Below, piece by piece: positions 32,593 through 41,931 of a stretch of 64,000 bases of DNA. Position 1 is the stretch's first letter. Each line of letters starts with the position of its first letter. Under the pieces are notes generated by a model. The model made no database searches and had not been told where the DNA came from. It saw nothing but the letters and a program-made list of their open reading frames with translations. The DNA lies in the NCBI RefSeq assembly GCF_022919175.1, contig NZ_CP095043.1, forward strand, positions 372,001 to 436,000, in the 5' to 3' direction. The translations under genes and the position numbers were made by a program. The DNA comes from Leucobacter rhizosphaerae. GTDB lineage: Bacteria > Actinomycetota > Actinomycetes > Actinomycetales > Microbacteriaceae.

Positions 32593-33571
32593 TGAACGAC
32601 AGCTCCTTTTTATTGCCGAGTATGCCTTGCGGTCTGAAGACCACCAGCAGGATGAGTGAGATGCCGATCAGCACCCAGGCGAGCTGCTCCGTCTGCTGCG
32701 CGTTCAGGATCGAGTCCGGGATGAACTCGCCCGCGAAGCTCGTCAGGATCAGGCGCACGATGAAGAACAGCAGGCTGCCGAGGAGCGGCCCGAAGATCGT
32801 CGCCGCACCGCCGAGAAGCATGATCATCCAGATGTTGAAGGTGGTCGGACGACCCATCGAGTCCGGCTGCATCGCGGCGGGGAGCGCCATGACGATCCCG
32901 CCGAATGCGCCCATCACGCCACCGAGGACGAGCGCCTGCATCTTGTAGGCGTACGAGCTCTTGCCGAGGCTGCGCACGGCGTCCTCGTCCTCGCGAATGC
33001 CCTTCAGGACCCGACCCCAGGGGCTCCGGATGAGTGCCCAGGTGATCAGGATGAAGAGGGCGACGAGGCCCCAGGCCACGATGCGGGTCCACCAGTCGTC
33101 GACTCCCGTGTTCGCGTAGGTGAGGCCGAGGATCGTGGTCTTGCCCTCGGGGAGCGGCGAGAGCTCGGTGAAGACGTGCCGGTACTTCTGCCCCGGGATC
33201 CCGGTCGGCCCGCCGGTGATGTCCTGCAGCGCCGCGAGTTTCACGACCATGCGGATGATCTCCGCGGCGGAGATCGTGACGATCGCCAGGTAGTCGCCGC
33301 GGAGCTTGAGGGTGGGGATGCCGAGGATCAGGCCGAACAGCACGGCGGCCAGGATCGCGACGAGCAGCGCCGGCCAGAAGCCGAGCCCCATCACCACCGA
33401 GACGCCGAAGCCGTAGGCGCCGACGAGCATGAAGCCCGCCTGCCCCATGTTCATGAGGCCGGTGAAGCCGAAGTGCACGTTGAGGCCGATCGCGGCGAGC
33501 ACGAAGGCCGCCGTGGTCGGAGAGAGCGCGGTCTGCAGGATGCTCTGCAGGAGTCCAGTCCAGAAATCCAT
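32585..33571 (-). CDS. livM: ABC transporter permease, LivM type
   Basis: 328-residue inner-membrane permease. About eight to nine membrane segments, with the LivM fingerprints NVHFGFTGLMNMGQAGFMLVGAYG, GDYLAIVTISAAEIIRM and SPWGRVLKGIREDEDAVRSLG (cytoplasmic EAA-like loop contacting the ATPases). It pairs with LivH. GGGGCATCAC separates it from livH by 9 bp. Confidence 0.91.
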   Translation of the reverse strand: MDFWTGLLQSILQTALSPTTAAFVLAAIGLNVHFGFTGLMNMGQAGFMLVGAYGFGVSVVMGLGFWPALLVAILAAVLFGLILGIPTLKLRGDYLAIVTISAAEIIRMVVKLAALQDITGGPTGIPGQKYRHVFTELSPLPEGKTTILGLTYANTGVDDWWTRIVAWGLVALFILITWALIRSPWGRVLKGIREDEDAVRSLGKSSYAYKMQALVLGGVMGAFGGIVMALPAAMQPDSMGRPTTFNIWMIMLLGGAATIFGPLLGSLLFFIVRLILTSFAGEFIPDSILNAQQTEQLAWVLIGISLILLVVFRPQGILGNKKELSFNV

Positions 33572-33580
33572 GTGATGCCC

Positions 33581-34957
33581 CTAGCCGATTCGCTCTTTGC
33601 GACCGAAGATGCCCTGCGGACGGATCAGCAGGATCAGGATGAGGAGAAGCAGCGCCGTCGCGTACTTCAGGTCGCCCGGGAGCCAGATGTTCGTGAGCTC
33701 GACCATCATGCCGATGATCATGGAGCCCACGAAGGCGCCGAACGCGGTGCCCAGTCCACCCAGCGTGACCGCTGCGAAGAAGAGCAGCAGCATGGTGCCA
33801 CCGGTGAACCAGTTGAGTCCGTTGAAGACCAGGCCGAAGAAGACGCCCGCGAGGCCGGCGAGTCCGCCGCCCACGACCCAGACGATGTTGATCACCCGGT
33901 CGACGTCGATGCCCGAGGCCCGGGCCAGCGCCGGGTTGTCGGAGATCGCTCGGGTGGCGCGGCCGAAGCGCGTGTACATCAGTCCGAGCCCGACCGCGAT
34001 GATCGCGAGCAGCGAGATGCCCATCGCGACGTAGGACTGGGTCGTGAGGGTGACGCCCGCGATCGTGATCGTCTCCGCGGTGCTCTTGTCGATTCGGATC
34101 ACGCCCGAGCCGAACAGGAATTGGAAGGTGTACTGCAGGGTGATCGAGAGACCGATGGAGACGATCATCATCTGCATGAGACTGAGCCGTCGTTTCCTGA
34201 GCGGTTTCCACAGCACCTTGTCCTGCGCCCAGCCGAATCCGGCCGAGGCCACCACCGCCAGGAGGCCGGCCATCCAGAGGTTGCCGGTCAGCCCCATGAA
34301 GACGGCGGCGAGCAGGCCGCCCATGGTCACCATCTCACCCTGCGCGAAGTTGCTGAGCCCCGTGGTGCCGAAGATCAACGAGAGCCCGAGGGAGGCGAGG
34401 GCGATGAGCAGGCCCATGCGGATGCCCGACACGAACTGCTGCCAGAACCGGGGCCACGAGAACGAGTTCGCCGACTCCTTCGCCGGTGCGCTCGCGGCGT
34501 CATCGGTATCCGGCTTCTCCGCCGCCGCCGCGGCGTCGGCGGCGTTCGGATCATCGGTCAGCGGGAACAGTGCGCTGGCCTGGCTGTTCAGCTCGACCAC
34601 GACGTCGCGAGTGCCGACGCTCTTGAGGAACTGGCCCTCCGGGAGCGTCGCCTCGTCGATGGTCACGGTGTAGTCGCCGGCCTCCGTGACGGGGAACGCC
34701 CAGCGACCGGCGTCATCCGTGGTTGCGGTCTCGTCGCCGCCACCCCCGGAGAGCGTGACGTCGACACCGGGCGCGGGGTCTCCGGTGCTCGCCTTGACGA
34801 CGCCCTGAACACAGGCGGTCGATGCGTCAGGCACGCAATCCGCGGCGAACGCCGGAGCGGCGAGACTCGAGACGCCTAACACGGCCAGGAACGTGGAAAG
34901 CAGTAGGAGTATCAAGCCGCGTGTGGGCCCTCTCCTGCTTCGAATGGTGGGGTTCAC
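33581..34957 (-). CDS. livH: LivH-type permease fused to a secreted CarboxypepD_reg/transthyretin-like domain
   Basis: 458 residues; E. coli LivH is about 308. Residues 1-38 are a cleavable-looking signal peptide ending APAFA-AD. Residues about 45-130 look like a carboxypeptidase-regulatory (beta-sandwich) domain: CVQGVVKASTGDPAPGVDVTL, TDDAGRWAFPV, AGDYTVTIDEATLP. A Thr/Asp/Ala linker leads to the LivH permease from about 165: GLSLIFGTTGLSNFAQGEMVTMGG, FGRATRAISDNPALARASGID, and the C-terminal LIRPQGIFG. The GTG start has GGAGG upstream. The extra domain would lie outside the membrane, where the substrate-binding protein docks. Confidence 0.88.
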   Translation of the reverse strand: MNPTIRSRRGPTRGLILLLLSTFLAVLGVSSLAAPAFAADCVPDASTACVQGVVKASTGDPAPGVDVTLSGGGGDETATTDDAGRWAFPVTEAGDYTVTIDEATLPEGQFLKSVGTRDVVVELNSQASALFPLTDDPNAADAAAAAEKPDTDDAASAPAKESANSFSWPRFWQQFVSGIRMGLLIALASLGLSLIFGTTGLSNFAQGEMVTMGGLLAAVFMGLTGNLWMAGLLAVVASAGFGWAQDKVLWKPLRKRRLSLMQMMIVSIGLSITLQYTFQFLFGSGVIRIDKSTAETITIAGVTLTTQSYVAMGISLLAIIAVGLGLMYTRFGRATRAISDNPALARASGIDVDRVINIVWVVGGGLAGLAGVFFGLVFNGLNWFTGGTMLLLFFAAVTLGGLGTAFGAFVGSMIIGMMVELTNIWLPGDLKYATALLLLILILLIRPQGIFGRKERIG

Positions 34958-35029
34958 CGGACCTCCATTGGTCGTAACGCATTGCATGACACGCACTGCC
35001 GTCCTCCCCAGGACTGCAGCGTCGCCCAA

Positions 35030-35037
35030 ATATATAC
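35030..35037 (-). promoter_or_regulatory. Candidate promoter region of the liv operon
   Basis: An AT-rich tract containing TATATA on the minus strand, about 75 bp before the livH GTG, in an otherwise GC-rich region. The -35 match is poor. Confidence 0.4.
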
Positions 35038-35168
35038 CGACTCTCGGCACCCCGGTGGCCATTTCTGCCTGTCATCCCAGATTGTTGTCGAGATAAAACA
35101 TGCGGGTCCGATCTATGCGGTTCCCGATTGGACGTTCCGTCGCGTCGGCGTAGGCGAGAGCGCGACGC

Positions 35169-35174
35169 TAGTCT
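35169..35174 (+). promoter_or_regulatory. Near-leaderless -10 of ftsY
   Basis: TAGTCT, then 7 nt, then the ATG at 35182. Confidence 0.65.
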
Positions 35175-35181
35175 TGTCGGT

Positions 35182-36057
35182 ATGGCAGAACGATCGTGGT
35201 CGATTTCGAACGTGTTCCGCGGGATCTTCACCGGACCCGAGCAGATCACCGATGACACCTGGGACGATCTCGAGACCGCCCTCATCACGGCGGACTTCGG
35301 CCCGGACGTCACGGAGTCGATCCTCAACCGCTTGCGCGAGGAGGTCGGGCGGCACCGGGTGACCGAGGTCAAGGAGATGAAACGCATGCTTCGCGACGCG
35401 ATCGAGGAGCGACTGGCCGCGTACGATCCGACGCTGCAGCTCACCGAGCGACCCGCGGTCATCCTCGTCGTCGGAGTGAACGGCGTCGGCAAGACCACCA
35501 CGATCGGCAAGTTCGCGAACTACCTGAAGACCTTCGACAAGCGGATCATCGTGGGCGCCGCAGACACCTTCCGCGCCGCGGCGGTCGAGCAGCTCACGAC
35601 CTGGACCGATCGAGCCGGGGTCGACATCGTGCGGCCGCAGCAGCAGGGTCAGGATCCCGCGTCCGTCGCCTTCCAGACCGTGCAGCGCGCCATTGCAGAG
35701 TCCTACGAGGTCGCGATCATCGATACCGCCGGCCGGCTGCAGACCAAGGGCGGCCTCATGGACGAGCTCGGCAAGATCCGGCGCGTCGTCGAAAAGCAGG
35801 CACCGGTGTCCGAGGTGCTGCTCGTGCTCGATGCGACGACCGGCCAGAACGGGTTGGCGCAGGCCGAAGCCTTCATCGAACACGCGGGGGTCACCGGGCT
35901 CGTGCTGACCAAACTCGATGGCTCGGCGAAGGGCGGGTTCGTGCTCTCGGTCCAGGAGAAGACCGGACTGCCGATCAAACTCATCGGTCAGGGCGAGGGG
36001 ATCGCCGACCTCACCGGCTTCACCCCGCACGTCTTCGCGCAGCAGCTCGTGGGCTGA
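35182..36057 (+). CDS. ftsY: Signal recognition particle receptor FtsY
   Basis: SRP-type GTPase that receives the SRP-ribosome complex at the membrane. Only 291 residues: it starts almost directly with the N domain (WSISNVFRGIFTGPEQITDD) and lacks the acidic A domain or membrane helix of many FtsY proteins. GTPase motifs: VVGVNGVGKTTTIGKFANYL (G1), AADTFRAAAVEQL, IIDTAGRLQTKGGLMDEL (G3), LTKLDGSAKGG (G4), and GQGEGIADLTGF. The position at 35182 is set by a -10 box 7 nt upstream. 28 bp later comes a large TPR gene, then ffh. Confidence 0.95.
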   Translation: MAERSWSISNVFRGIFTGPEQITDDTWDDLETALITADFGPDVTESILNRLREEVGRHRVTEVKEMKRMLRDAIEERLAAYDPTLQLTERPAVILVVGVNGVGKTTTIGKFANYLKTFDKRIIVGAADTFRAAAVEQLTTWTDRAGVDIVRPQQQGQDPASVAFQTVQRAIAESYEVAIIDTAGRLQTKGGLMDELGKIRRVVEKQAPVSEVLLVLDATTGQNGLAQAEAFIEHAGVTGLVLTKLDGSAKGGFVLSVQEKTGLPIKLIGQGEGIADLTGFTPHVFAQQLVG

Positions 36058-36085
36058 GCCGGTCGGCAGAACGCGCAGCGGCGAC

Positions 36086-39000
36086 ATGGCACCGGACCCG
36101 GGCGATCCCCTCGACCCCGACTCCGACTTGCGGGGTGCCTGGGCGGCGGTCGAGAGCGGAGACCCGGCGCGCATCGCCGAGGCCGTGGCGGACCTGCCCG
36201 CGCTGATCCCTGTGGTCGTGGCCGAGGACGGGGAGGGGAGCTCGGCGCACCGGTCCGCGCTGCGCGCCCTCGCCTACGGGCTCGACGAGCTCGGCGACCG
36301 CGCGTCCTCCCGGGAGATGTACGGCATGCTCGCCGAACTGCTGTCGGATCTCCGCGACGGGGCCGCGTCCGACTCCGGCCTGCTCGAGGAGGAGTTGTAC
36401 GCGCGCGCCCTCGCCGCGCTCATCGGCGCGTCGGGACCGGAAGAGCGGGCGGCGCTGTCCGTCCTCGACGGGCTCGTCGCGACGTCCGAGGTCGAGCTCG
36501 GGCCCGTGCACCGGCGAACCCTCTGGTTGCTCGCGCGGCGCGCGCAGTGGATGGTGCGCGTGCACGGCGCGGCGGGCCTGGAGGGCTTCGAGCTGCTCGT
36601 CGCTCGGGCCGCCTCGATCGCCGAGGGCGGGCCCGAGCACCTGGCGGCCCTGGCCGATCAGGCGACCGAGCTGTCCCGCCTCGATCTCGATGCCGACTCG
36701 GCACTGCTGTGGGAGCGGATCACCGCCGGACGACGACACATATATGGACTCGACCACGGTGAGACGCTGACCGCCTGGTGGTGGCTCGTCCGGACCCTCA
36801 CCTGGTCGGGTGACATCGCGCGCGCGGACCGTGAGCTCGCGCAATTGATTCCCGCGCTCGGGCGGCTGCTGGGTGAGGACGACGCGGAGACGATCGCGGC
36901 CCTGCGGTTCCGTGTGCAGTTGCTCCGGCAGCGGCGCGACGACCCGGGGGACACTGGTGCTGTGGACGATCCGCTCGAACTCGCCGAACAGATCCTCGTG
37001 TACGAGACGGCCCGCTACGGGCCGGACAGCCCCGAGGTGTTCCGCACCCGCGACGTGATGGTCGAGATCGAGCGCGGAACCTGGGCGGCGATGCGGGATC
37101 CCGATCGGGATCCCCGGCCCGTGCTGGTCGAGGCCCGGTCCCTCGTGATCGACGCCACGGCCGAGCTCGGTGCGTTCAGCGACGCGGCGATCCACGCCCG
37201 TCGCACGGAGCAGCGACTCCTGCGCACGCTCAGCGAGCTCCCGGACGGGAGCGTTCCGCAGGCGATCCGGCGGGGCCCGGAGCTCGCGCGGGAGTGGCGG
37301 GAGCAGCTCGGGCAGCACTGCAGCGATCTGCACGGCGCGACCCCGGCTGATCCGGAGCACCTGGAGCGCTTCCTCGAGGAGCTGCGGCTCGCCTGGCAGG
37401 CGGAGGCCGAGTGGTTCGACGAGGGCTCGGAGCCGCGCCTGTCGACCCTGCGCGACTGCGTTACCGACCTCGCGGCGTTCGGGCGCCCCGGGAGGGGCGT
37501 CGAGATCCACGCCCGCGACACGCTGGCCCGCGAGCTCTTCGCCGCCGAACACGCCGAGGCCGCCCTCGCCGAGTACGAGCGGGTGCTGGTGCTCGAACGG
37601 GCGCGTGCCGACCAACCGGGCGCTCCGGCCGACCTGCCCACGCGCGTCGCCCGCTCGGTGCAGGCCGTCGGCGCCGCTTTGCGCCGCGTGGGCCGCCCGA
37701 GCGACGCCGAGGCGGCCCTAGCGCGCGGGATCGAGGACGCGCGGGCGGAGGGTGTGGACGAGGCCGTGCTGTGGGACCTCCGGAACGCCCGGGCGCTCGC
37801 GCTGCAGGACCTCGATCGTTTCGACGAGGCAGCAGTGGAGATGCGCGCGCTCGTCGAGGCGACGGGAACGGTGGGGCACACGATCGATCTGGCGGCGGTG
37901 TATCTCAACGGCGATCGTCCGCACGAGGCGGAGGCAGTGCTCCGACCGGCGCTCGCACGACTCGAGGCCGCCGGGCAGGGACGCAGCCTGCAGGCGATGC
38001 GGATCATGGGCAACCTGGCTCTCGCGGCCTGCAAGCTCGACCGCGACGCGGACGCGGCGGCGGCCTACGATCAGCTCCAGGAGATCCAGGCGACTGTTCT
38101 GGGTCCGGCGCACCGAGACACCCTCATCACCCAGAACAACCGTGCGCTCGAGGAGCAGCACCTCGGACGCTTCGGCGAGGCGGCCCGGCGCTTCGAACAG
38201 GTTCACCGCGCCCGTGCGGAGGCGCTCGGGGAACGCGACCCCCAGACGCTCAGCTCACTCGCCAACTGGGCGCAGGCGCTCCAGTCCACCGGAGATCTCG
38301 ACGCGGCTCGTCGCACCTCGGAGCGGGCGGTTGAACTCTCCCGGGAAGTGCTGGGCGCCGCGCATCCGAGTACGCTCAGCCGAATCCGGGTGCTCGATCG
38401 CACGCTCGAGCTGCTCGGGGCGCCGGCTGAGGAGCGCGGCGAACTGGCGTCTGCAGTGCGGGCCGGCTTCTCGGAGGCGGCGCGCACTGATTCAGACGGC
38501 GATCGCTCGGGGCTGAACGCACTGGCGTACGCGGATCACCTGGCGGAGCAGGGCCGGCACCTGGACGCGCTCGTCGAGTACACCCGCGCGCGCGACGCGT
38601 TCGCGGACGACGCCGGATTGCGCTGGTTGCGGGCCGAGCGCGGGATCGCCGCGAGCCATCACGCACTGCACGCCGACCAGGAGGCGTCCGAGGGGTACGC
38701 GCGGATCGTGCCGCAGCTCGAGCGCCTGCTGCCCGAAGACCTCTGGGCCCTGGCCGACGCGCTCAACCTGCTGAGCCTCTCGTACTCCCGGATCGGTCGG
38801 GCCGACCTGCTCGAGGCACCGCAGCGGCGGGCGATCGAGGTCGCGGATGCGATCGGCACCGACCCGGAACGCGCCGTGCTGTTCCGCGTCTGGCTCGGTC
38901 GGAGACTGGCGACGAACGCGATGCACGAGGCGGCCCTCGCGGCGGTCACCGACGCGGTGGCGCAGGGGGAGGAGCGCCTCGGGGCCGGGCATCGCGTCAC

Positions 39001-39253
39001 GGTGGACGCACGGGACGACGTCGCGGAGGCGCTGATCGCACTCGGTCGGGATCGAGAGGCGCTGCAGATCTACCGGTCGAACATTCCGGTGATGGAGCGA
39101 GTGTTCGGCCCGACGTCTCCGCAGGTGTCCCGCGCCCTGGAGAAGCAGCGGGCCGCCGCGAAGCGTTCCGGGCCGCGTTCCGGCGCCTGGGTCGCCGGAG
39201 CCATCGGAGCCGTCGTGCTCGCGGTGATCCTGTGGAACGAGCTCGGACTCTGA
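36086..39253 (+). CDS. Large tail-anchored tetratricopeptide-repeat protein
   Basis: About 1055 residues, almost entirely Ala/Glu/Arg/Leu-rich helix pairs. The clearest TPR units, of the 42-residue kinesin-light-chain type, are around residues 610-770: LGPAHRDTLITQNNRAL, LGERDPQTLSSLANWAQAL and LGAAHPSTLSRIRVL, each followed by an amphipathic helix. Further degenerate repeats fill the N-terminal 500 and the C-terminal part. The only membrane segment is at the extreme C-terminus (AWVAGAIGAVVLAVILW) with three to four residues after it, predicting a cytoplasmic scaffold held by a tail anchor. No catalytic motif is seen. It lies between ftsY and ffh in the same direction. The ATG is a best guess; the ribosome binding site is weak. 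Confidence 0.8.
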   Translation: MAPDPGDPLDPDSDLRGAWAAVESGDPARIAEAVADLPALIPVVVAEDGEGSSAHRSALRALAYGLDELGDRASSREMYGMLAELLSDLRDGAASDSGLLEEELYARALAALIGASGPEERAALSVLDGLVATSEVELGPVHRRTLWLLARRAQWMVRVHGAAGLEGFELLVARAASIAEGGPEHLAALADQATELSRLDLDADSALLWERITAGRRHIYGLDHGETLTAWWWLVRTLTWSGDIARADRELAQLIPALGRLLGEDDAETIAALRFRVQLLRQRRDDPGDTGAVDDPLELAEQILVYETARYGPDSPEVFRTRDVMVEIERGTWAAMRDPDRDPRPVLVEARSLVIDATAELGAFSDAAIHARRTEQRLLRTLSELPDGSVPQAIRRGPELAREWREQLGQHCSDLHGATPADPEHLERFLEELRLAWQAEAEWFDEGSEPRLSTLRDCVTDLAAFGRPGRGVEIHARDTLARELFAAEHAEAALAEYERVLVLERARADQPGAPADLPTRVARSVQAVGAALRRVGRPSDAEAALARGIEDARAEGVDEAVLWDLRNARALALQDLDRFDEAAVEMRALVEATGTVGHTIDLAAVYLNGDRPHEAEAVLRPALARLEAAGQGRSLQAMRIMGNLALAACKLDRDADAAAAYDQLQEIQATVLGPAHRDTLITQNNRALEEQHLGRFGEAARRFEQVHRARAEALGERDPQTLSSLANWAQALQSTGDLDAARRTSERAVELSREVLGAAHPSTLSRIRVLDRTLELLGAPAEERGELASAVRAGFSEAARTDSDGDRSGLNALAYADHLAEQGRHLDALVEYTRARDAFADDAGLRWLRAERGIAASHHALHADQEASEGYARIVPQLERLLPEDLWALADALNLLSLSYSRIGRADLLEAPQRRAIEVADAIGTDPERAVLFRVWLGRRLATNAMHEAALAAVTDAVAQGEERLGAGHRVTVDARDDVAEALIALGRDREALQIYRSNIPVMERVFGPTSPQVSRALEKQRAAAKRSGPRSGAWVAGAIGAVVLAVILWNELGL

Positions 39254-39317
39254 GCCGCCTCGGGTGAACCCGGTCGAACCGCGGGCCGGCCGCGCGGCGG
39301 AACCGGAACGGGCCGGG

Positions 39318-39323
39318 TAGACT
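39318..39323 (+). promoter_or_regulatory. Candidate -10 of ffh
   Basis: TAGACT, 9 nt before the ATG at 39333, so the leader would be only 2-3 nt. Confidence 0.55.
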
Positions 39324-39332
39324 GTCCCTGCT

Positions 39333-40901
39333 ATGGCTACTTTCGGAAATCTGTCCTCGCGGCTCACCGACACCTTCAAGAACCTTCGCGCGAAGGGGAA
39401 GCTGACGGCGTCCGACGTCGACAGCACGGTGCGGGAGATCCGGCGTGCGCTGCTCGAGGCCGACGTCGCGCTCGACGTGGTCAAGGAGTTCACGGGCCGC
39501 GTGCGCGAGCGGGCGCTGGGCGACGAGGTCAACAAGGCGTTGAATCCTGCACAGCAGGTCGTGCAGATCGTGAACGAGGAGCTCGTCACGATCCTCGGCG
39601 GCGAGCAGCGCCGGCTGGAGTTCGCGAAGAACCCGCCGACCATCATCATGCTGGCCGGCCTGCAGGGTGCCGGCAAGACGACACTCGCGGGCAAGCTCGC
39701 GAAATGGTTGCGGGATCAGGGACACACCCCGCTGCTCGTAGCCTGCGACCTCCAGCGCCCGAACGCCGTCACCCAGCTCGGCGTGGTCGCCGAGCAGGCC
39801 GGCGTCGCCATCTACGCCCCCGAGCCGGGCAACGGGGTCGGCGATCCCGTGAAGGTCGCGAAGAACGGCGTCGCCGAGGCGAAGTCGAAGCAGTACGACT
39901 TCGTCATCGTCGACACGGCGGGTCGCCTCGGCGTCGACGCGGAGCTCATGCAGCAGGCTGCGAACATCCGCAAGGCGATCGATCCCGACGAGGTGCTCTT
40001 CGTCATCGACGCGATGATCGGTCAGGACGCCGTGACGACCGCGCAGGCATTCCAGCAGGGTGTCGACTTCACCGGTGTGGTGCTGACGAAGCTCGACGGC
40101 GACGCCCGCGGCGGTGCCGCACTCTCGATCCGAAGCGTCACCGGCCGCCCGATCCTGTTCGCGTCGACCGGCGAGGGGCTCGGCGACTTCGAGCCGTTCC
40201 ACCCCGACCGCATGGCCAGCCGGATCCTCGACCTCGGCGACATCCTCACGCTCATCGAGCAGGCCCAGCAGAGCTTCGATGAGGACGAGGCGCGCAAGGT
40301 CGCGGAGAAGATCGCCAAGGATCAGTTCACCCTCGACGACTTCCTCGGCCAGATGCAGCAGCTGCGCGGCGCCGGCTCCATCAAGAAGATGATGGGCATG
40401 CTCCCGGGCATGGGCAAGATGAAGGATCAGCTCGAGAACTTCGACGAGCGCGAGATCGTCCGCACCGAGGCGATCATCCAGTCCATGACCAAGGACGAGC
40501 GGCAGAACCCGAAGATCCTGAACGGGTCGCGCCGGTTGCGCATCGCCAAGGGCTCGGGCATGACCGTGACCGACGTGAATGCGCTCGTGCAGCGCTTTGA
40601 GCAGGCCGCGAAGATGATGAAGACCGTGGCGCGCGGCGGCGTGCCGCAGATCCCGGGCATGGGAGCGGTCCCCGGCATGGGCGGCCACGGCGGCAAGAAG
40701 AAGCAGGTCGCCAAGGGCAAGGGCGCGAAGCGCTCGGGCAATCCCGCGAAGCGTGCACAGGAGGGCGGCGCGGCTGCGGCGGCAGCCCCCGCGACCGGTT
40801 CCGGCTTCGGGCTCGGCGGTGGTGCTGCCGGCCCCGGCGGCGCTCCCAGCGAGGAGGAGCTGGCGAAGCTGCAGCAGATGCTGGGCCGCGGGCTCCGGTA
40901 A
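39333..40901 (+). CDS. ffh: Signal recognition particle protein Ffh
   Basis: SRP54-type GTPase binding signal sequences and 4.5S RNA. 522 residues. The N domain is followed by the G domain: MLAGLQGAGKTTLAGKLAKWL (G1), ACDLQRPNAVTQL, FVIVDTAGRLGVDAEL (G3), VLTKLDGDARGGAALSI (G4), STGEGLGDFEPFHPDRM. The methionine-rich M domain begins around residue 330 (FLGQMQQLRGAGSIKKMMGM) and includes the RNA-binding SRRLRIAKGSGM. The C-terminal 70 residues are Gly/Ala/Lys-rich low complexity. No 4.5S RNA gene was recognised in the window. Confidence 0.96.
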   Translation: MATFGNLSSRLTDTFKNLRAKGKLTASDVDSTVREIRRALLEADVALDVVKEFTGRVRERALGDEVNKALNPAQQVVQIVNEELVTILGGEQRRLEFAKNPPTIIMLAGLQGAGKTTLAGKLAKWLRDQGHTPLLVACDLQRPNAVTQLGVVAEQAGVAIYAPEPGNGVGDPVKVAKNGVAEAKSKQYDFVIVDTAGRLGVDAELMQQAANIRKAIDPDEVLFVIDAMIGQDAVTTAQAFQQGVDFTGVVLTKLDGDARGGAALSIRSVTGRPILFASTGEGLGDFEPFHPDRMASRILDLGDILTLIEQAQQSFDEDEARKVAEKIAKDQFTLDDFLGQMQQLRGAGSIKKMMGMLPGMGKMKDQLENFDEREIVRTEAIIQSMTKDERQNPKILNGSRRLRIAKGSGMTVTDVNALVQRFEQAAKMMKTVARGGVPQIPGMGAVPGMGGHGGKKKQVAKGKGAKRSGNPAKRAQEGGAAAAAAPATGSGFGLGGGAAGPGGAPSEEELAKLQQMLGRGLR

Positions 40902-41188
40902 GGAGCCTCCCGCTGCGATGCATCGGCGTCGCGCGATCGGACGTGCGTGCACGTCAAGCGGACGCTGCGCTGCAAGCGGCCAGAATCGGGAGATCTGGAC
41001 CGTTTGGGCGGTGAGATCCGCGCGACGTGTTCCGTGTCAGGCGATAAAATCCCTGATCGGAACAAAAATTGCATTTCCCGCGCGTGTGTGCCAGGATTGA
41101 TGAGTTCGCGCCGGTGGCGCGTTGATGCTTCCGTTCCGGACTCGGGGCGGTGTTTCTCTCTGCAGTACTCAACACATAGGAGTCATTC
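40902..41188 (+). other. Intergenic region before the rpsP operon
   Basis: 287 bp with no gene seen. The AT-rich core at 41045-41100 carries the promoter proposed separately; about 90 nt of leader follow before rpsP, ending in ATAGGAGTC as ribosome binding site. Confidence 0.6.
41069..41097 (+). promoter_or_regulatory. Promoter of the rpsP-khpA-rimM-trmD operon
   Basis: TTGCAT (-35, 41069-41074) and CAGGAT (-10, 41092-41097) with a 17-bp spacer, preceded by an A-tract (AACAAAAA) that could act as an UP-like element. Confidence 0.6.
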
Positions 41189-41608
41189 ATGGCTGTCAAG
41201 ATCCGTCTGAAGCGCCTCGGCAAGATCCGCGCACCGTTCTACCGCATCGTCGTCGCCGACTCGCGCACCAAGCGCGACGGTCGTGTGATCGAGGAGATCG
41301 GCAAGTACCACCCCACCGAGCACCCCTCCTTCATCGAGGTCGACTCGGAGCGCGCGCAGTACTGGCTCAAGGTCGGCGCGCAGCCCACCGAGCAGGTCGC
41401 AGCGATCCTGAAGCTGACCGGCGACTGGGCCAAGTTCACGGGCGAGGGCGACACCGAGTCCAAGGTGCTCGCACCCGAGCCCAAGCCCGTCTTCGAGGCC
41501 GACGCCAAGAAGAAGCCCGTGCTGCGCCCGAAGGCTGAGAAGCCGGCCGCCGCGCCCGCTGAAGAAGCACCGGCCGAAGAGGCTGCTGCCGAGACCACCG
41601 AGGCCTAA
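41189..41608 (+). CDS. rpsP: 30S ribosomal protein S16
   Basis: 139-residue small-subunit protein. The first 80 residues are canonical S16: [40 protein letters not shown], and [20 protein letters not shown]. The C-terminus is a long Ala/Glu/Lys/Pro tail, as in many actinobacterial S16 proteins. TAGGAG precedes the ATG. First gene of the rpsP-khpA-rimM-trmD operon. Confidence 0.97.
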   Translation: MAVKIRLKRLGKIRAPFYRIVVADSRTKRDGRVIEEIGKYHPTEHPSFIEVDSERAQYWLKVGAQPTEQVAAILKLTGDWAKFTGEGDTESKVLAPEPKPVFEADAKKKPVLRPKAEKPAAAPAEEAPAEEAAAETTEA

Positions 41609-41613
41609 TTCTC

Positions 41614-41931
41614 TTGGCTGAGCAGGCACTTGCAGAGGCGCTCGAGCACCTCGTGAAGGGAATCGTCGAACACCCGGATCGGGTGCGCGTCGCCTCTCGC
41701 GAGGCCGCTCGCGGTGACATCCTCGAGGTGCGGGTGCACCCGAGCGACCTCGGCCGTGTGATCGGTCGAGGCGGGCGCACCGCACAGTCCCTGCGCACGA
41801 TCGTGTCTTCCCTCGCGGTGGGTGATCGTGTGCGCGTCGACGTCGTCGACACCGATGAGGTCGATGCCGATGACGCCGACGGGCTCACCGACGACCGCAT
41901 CGCGACGCACCGACCGGAGGGCGAGGCCTGA
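41614..41931 (+). CDS. khpA: KH-domain RNA-binding protein KhpA
   Basis: 105-residue single-KH-domain protein, found between rpsP and rimM across Gram-positive bacteria, where it acts in RNA metabolism with KhpB. LEHLVKGIVEHPDRVRV is followed by the KH loop VIGRGGRTAQSLRTIV (GxxG). It has about 25 extra acidic residues at the C-terminus (DTDEVDADDADGLTDDR) beyond the usual 75-80. The start is TTG at 41614, 5 bp after the rpsP stop. It overlaps rimM by 1 base. Confidence 0.9.
   Translation: MAEQALAEALEHLVKGIVEHPDRVRVASREAARGDILEVRVHPSDLGRVIGRGGRTAQSLRTIVSSLAVGDRVRVDVVDTDEVDADDADGLTDDRIATHRPEGEA

Noticed and set aside
40902..41188. Possible 4.5S (SRP) RNA gene next to ffh
   Set aside because: No conserved SRP RNA apical loop (GGAA tetraloop helix) could be recognised; the region reads as promoter plus leader.
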